A stretch of 46,023 bases of DNA from Aquirhabdus sp. (GCA_030149815.1 JASLHI010000052.1:1-46023), one strand, 5' to 3'. Counted from the first letter of the stretch, positions 33,763 through 43,098 are shown. Notes: a model not told the origin generated them from the sequence alone. Numbers and translations are program-made.

Positions 33763-35553
33763 TTAGCTCAATGGGACAACACGCATCACTTCCTCAAGTG
33801 TTGTCTGACCTTCTGCAACACGTCTTGCACCCGCCAATCGCAAAGGTAACAATCCTTCTCGATATGCCTGTTGCTTAATTTGATTTAAAGTTCCACCATC
33901 ACCAATAATTCGTTTCATTTCTGTGGTGAGAATTAGAATTTCATAGACACCCATTCGCCCACGATAGCCCGTCCCTCGACACTCTTCGCACCCAACAGCT
34001 CGGTAAACTTTCGCTGGTGGTTCACTCCGCCACGGACTCACTAATTTATTCCAAACCTCTACATCGTTATCCATCTGAGTCTTACATAACGGACATAACG
34101 TTCTGACCAAACGTTGCGCCATAACCCCAAGAATCGTTGCGGAAGTTAGAAATGGCTGTACACCCAAATCATGTAAACGTGTCAGAGAGCTTGGCGCATC
34201 ATTGGTATGTAATGTTGATAAAACCAAATGTCCCGTCAATGCCGCTTGAATCGCCATATCCGCAGTTTCATGATCTCGAATCTCACCAATCATAATAATA
34301 TCTGGATCTTGCCGCATCAAAGAACGAACACCTTCTGCAAATCCAAGCTCAATCGCGCTTTGTACCTGCATTTGGTTAAAACTCGGTTCAATCATTTCGA
34401 TTGGATCTTCAATCGTACAAACATTAACTTGATCTGTTGCCAGTTGTTTTAATGTCGAATAAAGCGTCGTGGTTTTACCCGATCCTGTTGGGCCTGTGAC
34501 AAGAATAATGCCATTCGGATGAGAAGCCATCTCTTTCCATTTTTCAAGATCACTACCCGTTAAACCAAGCTGTTCAAATGACCGTACCAAGACTTCTGGA
34601 TCAAAAATACGCATCACCATTTTTTCGCCAAAAGCAGTCGGCAATGTCGAGATACGGAGCTCTGTTTCTAAACCCTTTGGTGTACGTGTCTTGAGGCGAC
34701 CATCTTGCGGCTTACGCTTCTCTGCAACATTTAAACGACTTAAAATTTTAATGCGAGAGACAACGGCCAACAAAACTGGTCCAGGCATGTCATAAACTGT
34801 ATGCAAGACCCCATCGATACGGAAGCGGACTCGACCAGCTTCTCGCCGAGGTTCAAGATGAATATCACTCGCCCGCTGATCAAATGCATATTGCAAAAGC
34901 CAATCCACAATACGTACGATATGTTGGTCATTGGCATCAGGATTGAGCATATCGCCCAGTTGTAATAACGCTTCAACACCTTTAGTCGTTGCTTCTGTTC
35001 CACCGCCTTTAGCGCCCGCAATCGCACGGGTAACTTGATAAAATTCAGCTAAGTAACGCACTAGCTGTTCTGGGTTAAGCATCACACGTTTGATTTTACG
35101 AGGTTGAAGTGTATGCGCTAGATTATCAACCCAATCATCATAAAAAGGCTGATCACTCCCGATTGTCACAGTCTCAGCATCGACGAGTACGGCTAGAATC
35201 TTGTGACGATCAGCATACTCAAGCGACATAATCGAAGTCACAGCGGGCACATTAACCTTTAAAGGATCAATACGATAAACAGGCATACCTGCTTTTTGTG
35301 CAAGCCATTGTGTAAGCACATCAAGCGTCAGTTTAGGTGCTAATGCTTGTGTATTAGTTGCAGCTAAGTCCGTCAGCTTGAAATCGGCAATAATCATCAG
35401 CGGATGCCAAGTGAGCTGTTCTTTACGACGAGCGGTTGTCGTGACTAAATTCACATCACGTTGTGTAATCCGACCATCATGAAGCAACTGTTCCAAGCAC
35501 CAGCGTACATCAACTTGAATTGAAAATTTCTTTTTTGCTGTCATCATACACAT
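33763..35553 (-). CDS. PilB/GspE-type secretion ATPase (orphan)
   Basis: A 596-aa hexameric secretion/pilus assembly ATPase of the GspE/PulE/PilB family. An N-terminal MshEN-like region (about 15-175) is followed by the AAA-like core with Walker A GPTGSGKTTT (354-363), the Asp box (VCTIEDPIE), the Walker B DIIMIGEIRD (418-427) and the His box (STLHTND). The tetracysteine zinc site is CPLC (487-490) and CEEC (522-525), typical of PilB and GspE. Canonical partners (pilC/pilD or gsp genes) are absent here; its neighbours are nadM and trmO. It could act in type IV pilus extension under FimX/PilZ control or in a secretion system elsewhere in the genome. Confidence 0.88.
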   Translation of the reverse strand: MCMMTAKKKFSIQVDVRWCLEQLLHDGRITQRDVNLVTTTARRKEQLTWHPLMIIADFKLTDLAATNTQALAPKLTLDVLTQWLAQKAGMPVYRIDPLKVNVPAVTSIMSLEYADRHKILAVLVDAETVTIGSDQPFYDDWVDNLAHTLQPRKIKRVMLNPEQLVRYLAEFYQVTRAIAGAKGGGTEATTKGVEALLQLGDMLNPDANDQHIVRIVDWLLQYAFDQRASDIHLEPRREAGRVRFRIDGVLHTVYDMPGPVLLAVVSRIKILSRLNVAEKRKPQDGRLKTRTPKGLETELRISTLPTAFGEKMVMRIFDPEVLVRSFEQLGLTGSDLEKWKEMASHPNGIILVTGPTGSGKTTTLYSTLKQLATDQVNVCTIEDPIEMIEPSFNQMQVQSAIELGFAEGVRSLMRQDPDIIMIGEIRDHETADMAIQAALTGHLVLSTLHTNDAPSSLTRLHDLGVQPFLTSATILGVMAQRLVRTLCPLCKTQMDNDVEVWNKLVSPWRSEPPAKVYRAVGCEECRGTGYRGRMGVYEILILTTEMKRIIGDGGTLNQIKQQAYREGLLPLRLAGARRVAEGQTTLEEVMRVVPLS

Positions 35554-35603
35554 TCCATGTCAATATTCTTTAAATCCAAACCATTACAACTATTTTTCAG
35601 CAA

Positions 35604-36371
35604 CTAGCGCGCAGTTAATTCTTTGATCCAGATTACTCCAGACTGTACGCCAAAGCGAACATTAACGCGATCATAAGACATCCCATAATCTCGTAATGCA
35701 TCTTCTTGGTAAGCTGGACGGGGATCAAGGGCAAGTATTCGCTCAATCAAAGGAAGCTGGTGATTACTTAACACCCCTAATGAAATTAATTGATGCTTTT
35801 GCCAAAGCGCAGCACGCGTCCAATGTACAGGGTGCAACTCTGGTGCTTCTAAAGCAAAACCACTCTTGGCATCTGCAATCGAATCGCTGTAAGCAATATA
35901 AGGCTTAAGATCAATTAGCGGCGTTCCATCGACTAAATCTGGGCCAACAATATGTAATCGTACTCGCCCCTTGACGACCTCAATTCGGTCCAATCTTACC
36001 GCAGATAAACCCAGTGGCGCAGGACGATACATACTACGCGATGCAAAAACACCTATTTTTTCATTTCCACCTAAGCGAGGCGGGCGAATCTGAGCGCGAA
36101 AAGAATCAGAAAATGATTGTCCCTTTGCTGAAGACGATTGATCTGCAACGGCCGAGGACTTCAACTCACGATTTTGATGAAACTGCCAAATCAACCATAA
36201 ATGACTAAATCCTTCTAATCCCTCGAATGCCGCAGGTTGATCGTAAGGTGCGACAAATTCAATAACGCCCTCGACATCAACCAAATTAGGCTGACGTGGA
36301 ACTCCAAACTTCTCAATAAAAGGCGTATGTACATAACCGATAATAGGTACCGTAATATGATGCTCTGTCAT
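35604..36371 (-). CDS. trmO: tRNA N6-methyltransferase TrmO
   Basis: TrmO (TsaA/VirR-like) N6-methylates t6A37 to m6t6A37 in tRNA-Thr. The beta-barrel SAM-binding domain is recognised from IGYVHTPFIEKFGVPRQP (about 10-27), EGFSHLWLIWQFHQN (about 52-66) and APLGLSAVRLDRIE. The region between about 70 and 90 is a Ser/Ala-rich insertion. At 255 aa it is within the family range. Its stop is 50 bp upstream of the secretion ATPase gene on the same strand, so the two may share a transcript. Confidence 0.93.
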   Translation of the reverse strand: MTEHHITVPIIGYVHTPFIEKFGVPRQPNLVDVEGVIEFVAPYDQPAAFEGLEGFSHLWLIWQFHQNRELKSSAVADQSSSAKGQSFSDSFRAQIRPPRLGGNEKIGVFASRSMYRPAPLGLSAVRLDRIEVVKGRVRLHIVGPDLVDGTPLIDLKPYIAYSDSIADAKSGFALEAPELHPVHWTRAALWQKHQLISLGVLSNHQLPLIERILALDPRPAYQEDALRDYGMSYDRVNVRFGVQSGVIWIKELTAR

Positions 36372-36716
36372 TGATCGCCCTAAATTGAAAATAATCCCGC
36401 CACTTACATTGAACTAAAAATATACTTTTTAGTCATTTCTGGATCAAAACGTTTCATAAACAATATTTTATATGTTTATGAACCTTAAATAACATAGACA
36501 ATATGTAGTTTTTGGGTGCATCCAAATTTTTTACTAATCAGTTTTACTTATAACTAAAATAAAATGAAATAGGTTTATCAATGAGAACTTTTCGGTAGAA
36601 TAGCGTCATTGAATTTTCCTCGTTGCATAGACGCTACTTTACTTCTGGAAATTATATTTCTCAGAGTCTTTTTTGCTGAAATCGCAATTAAGACACATCA
36701 CACGAATAGAGACATT
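36372..36716. other. Divergent intergenic region with an inverted repeat
   Basis: The 345-bp gap between trmO (minus) and fpr (plus) is AT-rich and has no credible gene; a TTG-initiated extension of fpr from 36609 is unlikely. It carries a perfect 9-bp inverted repeat TTCATAAAC (36453-36461) and GTTTATGAA (36474-36482) with a 12-nt spacer, 21 bp centre-to-centre, a plausible dimeric regulator site. Confidence 0.45.
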
Positions 36717-37493
36717 ATGGCAGCATTTAACTCCGAACGTATTACTCATGTGCATCATTGGAACGATACGTTATTCAGTTTCAAATCGACCCGCGATCCA
36801 GGCTTACGCTTTAAGAATGGTCAATTCGTTATGATCGGACTCGAAGTAAATGGCAAGCCACTGATGCGTGCTTACTCAATCGCCAGTGCAAACTATGAAC
36901 ATGAAATGGAATTCTTTTCCATTAAAGTTCAAGACGGGCCATTAACTTCTGTGCTGCAAAATCTAAAAGTGGGCGATGAATTATTGATGAGCAAAAAACC
37001 GACAGGAACACTTGTTCTTGACGACCTTTTGCCCGGTAAAAATCTCTATATGCTGTCAACAGGCACTGGGCTTGCGCCGTTCTTGTCTTTGATTCGCGAT
37101 CCAGAAACCTACGAACGTTTTGAAAAAGTTGTGCTCATTCATGGTGTTCGCTATGTGAATGAACTCGCATATACAGACTTGATCGAAAACATCCTGCCAA
37201 ATGATGAATTCTTTGCGGAATTAGTCAAAGATAAACTGATCTATTACCCAACTGTCACACGCGAACCATTCCGCAATCAGGGTCGTATTACCACGTTGAT
37301 CGAAAATGGTAAATTGTTCGAAGACATTGGACTTCCACGTTTCAATCGCGAAACTGACCGCGCAATGATGTGTGGCAGCCCAACCATGTTAAAAGACTTA
37401 AGTGATTTGTTAGATCAACACGGCTTAGTCGTTTCACCGCGTATGGGTGATCCAGGTGATTATGTGATTGAACGTGCATTCGTCGAGAAATAA
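36717..37493 (+). CDS. fpr: Ferredoxin/flavodoxin-NADP reductase
   Basis: A 258-aa FAD enzyme moving electrons between NADPH and ferredoxin or flavodoxin, often part of oxidative-stress and iron-sulfur maintenance. The FAD motif RAYSIAS (about 50-56) and the NADP site STGTGLAPFLSL (about 108-119) are clear, with MMCGSPTML and the C-terminal YVIERAFVEK typical of the bacterial FPR type, where the extreme C-terminal residue affects the flavin. The ATG at 36717 gives the normal length and begins MAAFNSERI. GAGAC lies upstream. A strong terminator follows. Confidence 0.95.
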   Translation: MAAFNSERITHVHHWNDTLFSFKSTRDPGLRFKNGQFVMIGLEVNGKPLMRAYSIASANYEHEMEFFSIKVQDGPLTSVLQNLKVGDELLMSKKPTGTLVLDDLLPGKNLYMLSTGTGLAPFLSLIRDPETYERFEKVVLIHGVRYVNELAYTDLIENILPNDEFFAELVKDKLIYYPTVTREPFRNQGRITTLIENGKLFEDIGLPRFNRETDRAMMCGSPTMLKDLSDLLDQHGLVVSPRMGDPGDYVIERAFVEK

Positions 37494-37518
37494 TTATTGT
37501 TCAAAAAATCCGAATCAT

Positions 37519-37550
37519 AAAAAAGGACGCGATCAAAAGCGTCCTTTTTT
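37519..37550. terminator. Bidirectional terminator fpr/yceI
   Basis: AAAAAAGGACGC (37519-37530) with GCGTCCTTTTTT (37539-37550), an 8-nt loop and T run. It serves fpr and, in reverse, yceI. Confidence 0.92.
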
Positions 37551-37567
37551 TACTTTCTAGGCATTTG

Positions 37568-38224
37568 TTAATATTTTAAAACCTTTGCTAAATCATCTGG
37601 ATTCACATTACTTGAGGTCATCACGCCAACCATATGAACCGCAATATCGTTACCCACAAATGAGCTATAACTCGTCATCCCCCATTCAGAACGACTAATT
37701 GTCGAATCCGCAGTTGCACTAATACTCACAACTTTCGAGACAGGATCAACTTTAGGCTTTTCTAACGTGACTTTGACCTTAACTGGCTTAGTGACACCAA
37801 GCATCGTCAAGTCGCCTTGCATTACAACATGCGCGGGATCAATTTGAGTAACACCTGTACTTTTGAAAGTCGCAGTTGGAAATTTATCAGTATTAAACAA
37901 TGAACTTCCTTTTAAGGTACTGTCGCGCATCCCAAGACCTGTGGATACACTGCCCGTTTGTAGCGTAAAACTAATTTGTAAATGCTGTTGGTCAAAGACA
38001 TCACCCGTAATCTGACCATCAAATTTATTAAAACTCCCTGTAATCTGAGTCAAACCACTCGGCGGTGTGATAAACGTAACGCTGGTTTTAGCGAGATCAA
38101 ATTGCCAATTTGCAGCATAGGTTAAGTGGGTACTACAAAAACCTAAAACTCCAACGCACAAAACAAAAGCTGATTTTCTAACGACTTTCACTTGATTTAT
38201 TTTATTCATCATGATGTTCATCAT
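37568..38224 (-). CDS. yceI: YceI-family periplasmic lipid-binding protein
   Basis: A 218-aa exported protein of the YceI lipocalin-like family, which binds isoprenoid-type lipids in a beta barrel. A Sec signal (hydrophobic about 18-33, ending THLTYAA) precedes WQFDLAKTSVTF. Family segments ITGSFNKFDGQITGD, STGLGMRDSTLKGSSLFN and MLGVTKPVKVKVT are present. The start overlaps the 3' end of hemA; ATG codons at 38224, 38221 and 38212 are candidates, and AGGA lies just before the second. Coupled to hemA. Confidence 0.88.
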   Translation of the reverse strand: MMNIMMNKINQVKVVRKSAFVLCVGVLGFCSTHLTYAANWQFDLAKTSVTFITPPSGLTQITGSFNKFDGQITGDVFDQQHLQISFTLQTGSVSTGLGMRDSTLKGSSLFNTDKFPTATFKSTGVTQIDPAHVVMQGDLTMLGVTKPVKVKVTLEKPKVDPVSKVVSISATADSTISRSEWGMTSYSSFVGNDIAVHMVGVMTSSNVNPDDLAKVLKY

Positions 38225-39473
38225 TTCCTAGCCCCTTGGTAATCCATGCTAAACGATCACTATCTTCATCAATCGCAGCCTCTCGAATAAGCTGCGAAGG
38301 TCGATGTAGTAGCTTCGCCATTAGACCTTGAGATAATCGCTCAAACACCTCATCAACCGCAATACCCTGTTCAATAAGATGCTTCGCACGAAGAACTTCT
38401 TGTTGGCGAATTTCATCCATTTGTTGACGATATTGGGCAATCAAAGGCCCTGCTTGCTGGGCACGACTCGCTTGAATATATTGGGCAGCCAATTGACTGA
38501 CCATCACTTCGGCTTCAACGGCCGCTTGGCGACGCTGAGCAAGATTGCCGTCAATTACACGTTGTAAATCATCTACTGTATATAAAAAAACATCATCCAA
38601 ACCATCAATACTAGGCTCAATATCTCGAGGTACAGCCAAATCAACCATCAACATTGGACGATGACGACGAGCCTTTAGCGCGCGACGTACCATGTCTCGA
38701 GTCACAACAGGCTGGATACTACCCGTCGAACAAGACACGAGATCAGCGCGATAGAGTGTCTGGTCAAGTTGATCAAACGGAATCACTTCGACAGGTAAAT
38801 GAACTTTTAACTCATTCGCTAAGCTTTCTGCACGTTCAATGCCCCGATTGCAAATTAATATTTTTTTAACACCATGATCAGCGAGATGACGACCCACAAG
38901 TGTATTCATCTCACCTGCCGCAACCAATAAAACAGTCGTTTCACTTAAGTCACTAAATACTTGTCGTGCTAATTGAAGAACCGCAAAACCTAAAGAGACG
39001 GCTTGTGATCCAATCGCAGTTTCCGTACGTACTTTTTTAGCTGCACTAAAGACTTGTTCGAATATTCGTGCCAGTTTTGGTGTCACTGTACCCGCATCGC
39101 GGGCATATTGAAGTGCACTTTTAACCTGACCCAAAATCTGCGGTTCACCTAGAACCATTGAATCAATACCACTTGCAACACGCATCAAATGAACTAACGC
39201 ACCTTCCTCACCATGTTGATAAAGGTGATCAACAAGCGCCTCAACAGGCAGCCCATGAGTATTCGCCAACCATTCAACCAAATCATTTGGCGAATCAGTA
39301 ATGCTGTATAACTCTGTTCGATTACAAGTTGATACAATCACTAAATCATTCGTCAAACCTAGCTGCTGGGCATGACGAAGTGCATCACCTAAACGCTCTG
39401 GTACAAACGCAACTTGCTCGCGAATCCCCAAAGGTGCGGTTGTGTGATTGATGCCTAATGCAAAGAAACCCAT
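38202..39473 (-). CDS. hemA: Glutamyl-tRNA reductase
   Basis: HemA reduces glutamate from tRNA-Glu to glutamate-1-semialdehyde, the first step of heme synthesis by the C5 pathway. The N-terminal FALGINHTTAPLGIREQVAF block, the catalytic cysteine motif STCNRTELY, the GEPQILGQVK motif and the NADPH-domain segments VLLVAAGEMNTLVGRHL and LVSCSTGS are all clear. The ATG at 39473 (423 aa) matches the family start; the frame extends to 39536 but the extra residues are unlike HemA and hold possible promoter sequence. Divergent from the TPR gene. Confidence 0.96.
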   Translation of the reverse strand: MGFFALGINHTTAPLGIREQVAFVPERLGDALRHAQQLGLTNDLVIVSTCNRTELYSITDSPNDLVEWLANTHGLPVEALVDHLYQHGEEGALVHLMRVASGIDSMVLGEPQILGQVKSALQYARDAGTVTPKLARIFEQVFSAAKKVRTETAIGSQAVSLGFAVLQLARQVFSDLSETTVLLVAAGEMNTLVGRHLADHGVKKILICNRGIERAESLANELKVHLPVEVIPFDQLDQTLYRADLVSCSTGSIQPVVTRDMVRRALKARRHRPMLMVDLAVPRDIEPSIDGLDDVFLYTVDDLQRVIDGNLAQRRQAAVEAEVMVSQLAAQYIQASRAQQAGPLIAQYRQQMDEIRQQEVLRAKHLIEQGIAVDEVFERLSQGLMAKLLHRPSQLIREAAIDEDSDRLAWITKGLGNDEHHDE

Positions 39474-39656
39474 TGTGCGTCGATTGCCACTTGCAAATAT
39501 GGTATTGTGCGATATGCGATGCGCAAATACAAACATTGCTTATGTATTTATCACTGCAACGACAGATTATATACATAATTTAGAAGTGCTTTTGATTACG
39601 ATGAATTACCCTGATGACTGGGTATCAAGTTAATCACTGAAGATGGCGAGGTTCGT

Positions 39657-41378
39657 TTGCTCCAGTTGGATTTAGCAAAGTCTTATTGCAATCGCTATCA
39701 AACTTTGATTCGCGGTTCAATTTTATTGACCGCTTTATTCACGCATACCGCTCAAGCCGCACTACTTGATGTTTTTTCTGCTGAACTCGCTTTAGCTCGC
39801 GGCATGACAGATAAGGGCGTCGTACTGTATCGAGCACAAGCATTACAAACAACCGATCCGATTATTCTAGAACGTGCACTTACTGTCGCACTAGAAAACA
39901 ATGATATTGACGGTGGTCTCGCCATCACCAAACATTGGGTTGAAGTTGATCCAAACTATATCCCTGCTTTATTTTATATGGCGCATTTATCACTCAAAGC
40001 ACATGACTATCGCCTTGCAACAAAAACCCTCGATAAGATTTTAAGCTACGACCCAAATGCTGCACTAGACCGTATTGTCGCAGGGATTTCTCCAGATGAT
40101 CCGAATGATCGTACTGCGCTACTGAGTGCGCTTCAAAGTCTGAAAGAATATAACAATCCCTCACTTTCCGTACTCAAAGCAGGTCTACTCGTCCAAGCAG
40201 GCCAACCCGAAGAAGCGCTTCGCGAAGTTAATATCGCCTTGCGCAAAAAACCTGATGTCACTGCATTCATCACCTTAAAAGCAAATATTTTATTAAGCGA
40301 GAATAAAACAGCCGACGTTCAAAAATTATTAGCAGAAGAAATTAAGCGACAACCCAAAAACAAAAGTTTGCAACTCTTTGAAGTACGGTTCTTATTAAAG
40401 AATAACCAACCCCAACTTGCGATGTCTAGGCTCAAAAAAATGTCTCAGCGCTGGCGTGGAGATGGGGAAATCCTATTATTAGCGGGCTTAGTCAGTATTG
40501 ATAACCAACGCATGCTCGATGCAGAGCGCTATCTAGTCCAGCTTTTGCCGATCGATCAATATGTCGATCAAGCTTATTTTTATCTCGGCATTGCCGCAGA
40601 ACGTCAAAATCATATTACCGTTGCGATTAGTTATTTTCGGAAAGTGCAAGGCGACGAACTGTATCGTAAAGCACAAAGAAAACTTGCCGTCATCATGACT
40701 GCCAATAATCAACTCGATAATGAGTTGGAATATTTAACTCAAGAGCGGATTGAACATCCAGAACAAACGAGTTTTTTATATTTACTCCAAGCGCAATTAC
40801 TTAAAGATAATCAACGGCCAGAAACAGCGCGTAAACTTCTCAATGAAGCAATTGCCAGTTTGCCAAATCAACCTGACCTTATATACGCCAGAATTCTGCT
40901 ACTCAAACCTGACGAGAGTGAATTGCTTGATCGTGAATCAGAACACTTACTCACAATAAGCCCAGATAATCCTGTTTATCTCAATGCGTTTGCATTTGCA
41001 CTCGCCCAACAAAATCGTCGATTAACGGATGCGCGAGCATTAGCAGAACGTGCCAATAAATTAGCGCCTAATCATCCTGCCATTTTAGATACGCTTGGCT
41101 ATATTGCCTTGCTTCAAAAAGATTACTCATTTGCAATAGAGACATTACGTGCGGCCTATCATGCAGAGCCTAGTATAAATATCGGAATGCACCTCGTTAC
41201 AGCTCTCGCAAGCTCAAAAAAATATAATACAGAGCGCCTTCAGCTCATCAATGAGCTCAAAGAACATTTCCCTAATGACTCCCAAATCACGGTACAACCC
41301 GATCGTAGTGACCATATTAAGCTTAAACACCCATCACAGTTTAAAGATCCTATGACTGCAAACGTCATTCGGCACTAA
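39657..41378 (+). CDS. Exported TPR-repeat protein upstream of lolB
   Basis: A 573-aa protein built mainly of tetratricopeptide repeats (about residues 50-530), with an N-terminal signal sequence (about 18-35, ending THTAQAALLD), so it is likely periplasmic. TPR-type segments include PNYIPALFYMAHLSLKAHDY, QPEEALREVNIAL and the C-terminal DTLGYIALLQKDYSFAIETL. A TTG start with GAGG 5 nt upstream is used in place of ATG. TPR lipoproteins or proteins precede lolB in many gammaproteobacteria; this one has no lipobox. Probably cotranscribed with lolB (38-bp gap). Function as a scaffold in envelope assembly is inferred. Confidence 0.82.
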   Translation: MLQLDLAKSYCNRYQTLIRGSILLTALFTHTAQAALLDVFSAELALARGMTDKGVVLYRAQALQTTDPIILERALTVALENNDIDGGLAITKHWVEVDPNYIPALFYMAHLSLKAHDYRLATKTLDKILSYDPNAALDRIVAGISPDDPNDRTALLSALQSLKEYNNPSLSVLKAGLLVQAGQPEEALREVNIALRKKPDVTAFITLKANILLSENKTADVQKLLAEEIKRQPKNKSLQLFEVRFLLKNNQPQLAMSRLKKMSQRWRGDGEILLLAGLVSIDNQRMLDAERYLVQLLPIDQYVDQAYFYLGIAAERQNHITVAISYFRKVQGDELYRKAQRKLAVIMTANNQLDNELEYLTQERIEHPEQTSFLYLLQAQLLKDNQRPETARKLLNEAIASLPNQPDLIYARILLLKPDESELLDRESEHLLTISPDNPVYLNAFAFALAQQNRRLTDARALAERANKLAPNHPAILDTLGYIALLQKDYSFAIETLRAAYHAEPSINIGMHLVTALASSKKYNTERLQLINELKEHFPNDSQITVQPDRSDHIKLKHPSQFKDPMTANVIRH

Positions 41379-41416
41379 GCTCAAATCACGAAACATAAAA
41401 ACATGAAACCCAAACT

Positions 41417-42166
41417 ATGAAACACAGCAGTCTTATGAAAAAAGCTTTTTGTAAAAACCACCTAATCTATTTATCAGCTATACCGCTACTGAGCCTATTG
41501 ACTGCTTGCCAATCCTTGCGCCCCCCAAAGCTACCAAGTATCGCTACTTCAATAATAGCCACACAGACAAACCCCACTACTAATGCAATACAGCCAATCC
41601 AGTTCAACATTACGGGTAAAATTGGCGTCCGAACATCTAAACAAAGTGGGAGTGCTTTTTATGCATGGTCACAAGATGGTGAACGATTTGCGATTGATCT
41701 CACGGGTGCACTAGGAATTGGACAAACCCATATTGAAGGAATACCTAACCATGTCAGCCTTCAAAGTGCCAAAACAGGATATATAGAAGCATCTACACCA
41801 GAAGAGCTTTTACAGCGAGCAACAGGATGGCAAGCACCTATTTCATATCTTCCTTATTGGATTAATGGCGAGCCAGTCAATGCCACGAGTCAATTTACAC
41901 GTGATCCACAGCATCGCTTGAGCACCCTAAATGAAGGGGGATGGGATGTTATATTTGACTATAACGATCAAACTGATAACCACTATCCAAATCGACTCGT
42001 CATGACTCAAATCACAGCTCAGCCATCCGAGCAATCTGATTCAAATGTACAAAAAAATCGCGTGATATTGACGATTCAACGAGAAGCTACGCCAGAAAAA
42101 AGTACAACAGAAACCACACCTAAACAACAGATCCCAGAAACTACAACTACGAGTAACACTCCGTGA
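41417..42166 (+). CDS. lolB: Outer-membrane lipoprotein receptor LolB
   Basis: LolB receives lipoproteins from LolA and inserts them into the outer membrane; it is itself a lipoprotein. The signal (about 14-30) ends at the lipobox LLTAC. IQFNITGKIGVRTSKQSGSA and FYAWSQDGERFAIDLTGALGIG match the LolB core. PEELLQRATGW and the SYLPYWINGEP region also fit. About 40 Thr/Ser/Glu-rich residues extend past the usual 200-aa length. The stop overlaps the ispE start by 4 bases (GTGA). Confidence 0.92.
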   Translation: MKHSSLMKKAFCKNHLIYLSAIPLLSLLTACQSLRPPKLPSIATSIIATQTNPTTNAIQPIQFNITGKIGVRTSKQSGSAFYAWSQDGERFAIDLTGALGIGQTHIEGIPNHVSLQSAKTGYIEASTPEELLQRATGWQAPISYLPYWINGEPVNATSQFTRDPQHRLSTLNEGGWDVIFDYNDQTDNHYPNRLVMTQITAQPSEQSDSNVQKNRVILTIQREATPEKSTTETTPKQQIPETTTTSNTP

Positions 42167-43038
42167 GTCTCCTTCGCCTTCCCGCACCCGCCAAACTCAA
42201 TCGTTTCTTGCACATTACTGGACGTCGAAAGGATGGCTACCATTTACTACAGACAGTCTTTCAACTCATTGACCAGATGGATTGGCTAACGTTTGAACCG
42301 CACAACTCACTAGAACTCATCAGCGACCTTCCTTTTCCAGCGCAAGACAATCTGATTATTCGAGCTGCCAAACTACTACAGCAAGCGAGTGGATATCATC
42401 AGGGTGCAAGAATCACGTTAGAAAAAAATCTTCCGATGGGTGGCGGTTTAGGTGGCGGATCATCTGATGCCGCAACAACACTGCTTGCCTTAAATCATCT
42501 CTGGCAAACTAAATTCAGTATCGACGAGTTAGCACAATTAGGTTTAAAACTTGGTGCTGATGTCCCTGTTTTTGTTCGTGGGCAGAATGCGTGGGCAGAA
42601 GGCGTTGGCGAGATATTAAAACCGATCTCCCTTCCCGAAAGTCATTTTGTTGTACTCACACCAAATTGTTTCGTAAGCACCGCTGAAATTTTTAACTACC
42701 CAGATTTAACACGGAATACACCTATCATTGATCAGATGAGCTTTCTAACAGAATTGCAAAATCCTCGTCACGACAAAAAAACACATAACGATTGCGAAAT
42801 TGTTGTACGAAAACTTTACCCTGAAGTAGATCAAGCACTTCATTTTTTAAAGCAGATTCAACAAGAATCCGCTGAACTTTTAGAATCACCTCAACTCACT
42901 GGAACAGGCGCATGTGTGTTTCTTTTAACACCAACACGCGTGTTTGCTGATAAAATACTCAAACAATCACCATTTAAGGGTTTTGTTTGTTCAGGAATTG
43001 GGCAATCACCTGTGCATTCTGCATTAAATTTGTTATAG
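42163..43038 (+). CDS. ispE: 4-diphosphocytidyl-2-C-methyl-D-erythritol kinase
   Basis: IspE phosphorylates CDP-ME in the methylerythritol phosphate pathway to isoprenoids. It is a GHMP kinase: PAPAKLNRFLHITGRRKDGYH (8-28, substrate site; quoted in part), the ATP loop LPMGGGLGGGSSDAA (about 89-103), and the C-terminal LTGTGACVFLL motif. At 291 aa it is standard. GTG start overlaps lolB; a tRNA-Gln gene follows 60 bp later. Confidence 0.96.
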   Translation: MSLLRLPAPAKLNRFLHITGRRKDGYHLLQTVFQLIDQMDWLTFEPHNSLELISDLPFPAQDNLIIRAAKLLQQASGYHQGARITLEKNLPMGGGLGGGSSDAATTLLALNHLWQTKFSIDELAQLGLKLGADVPVFVRGQNAWAEGVGEILKPISLPESHFVVLTPNCFVSTAEIFNYPDLTRNTPIIDQMSFLTELQNPRHDKKTHNDCEIVVRKLYPEVDQALHFLKQIQQESAELLESPQLTGTGACVFLLTPTRVFADKILKQSPFKGFVCSGIGQSPVHSALNLL

Positions 43039-43039
43039 T
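43034..43039 (+). promoter_or_regulatory. Putative -10 box of the first tRNA-Gln
   Basis: TATAGT at 43034-43039 overlaps the ispE stop and is followed by a GC-rich discriminator, GCGCCCC, as expected of a stringently controlled tRNA promoter. The matching -35 is weak. Confidence 0.35.
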
Positions 43040-43098
43040 TGCGCCCCGTCGAACGGCTTGTGCAAGCAATCACGTCGACGTGTTTCACCACATGTAAC

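Noticed and set aside
36609..36716. Upstream extension of fpr from a TTG
   Set aside because: The extra 36 residues are unlike the family, and the ATG at 36717 gives the standard 258 aa.
39474..39536. Upstream extension of hemA
   Set aside because: The ATG at 39473 begins the conserved HemA N-terminus; the extension overlaps probable promoter sequence.
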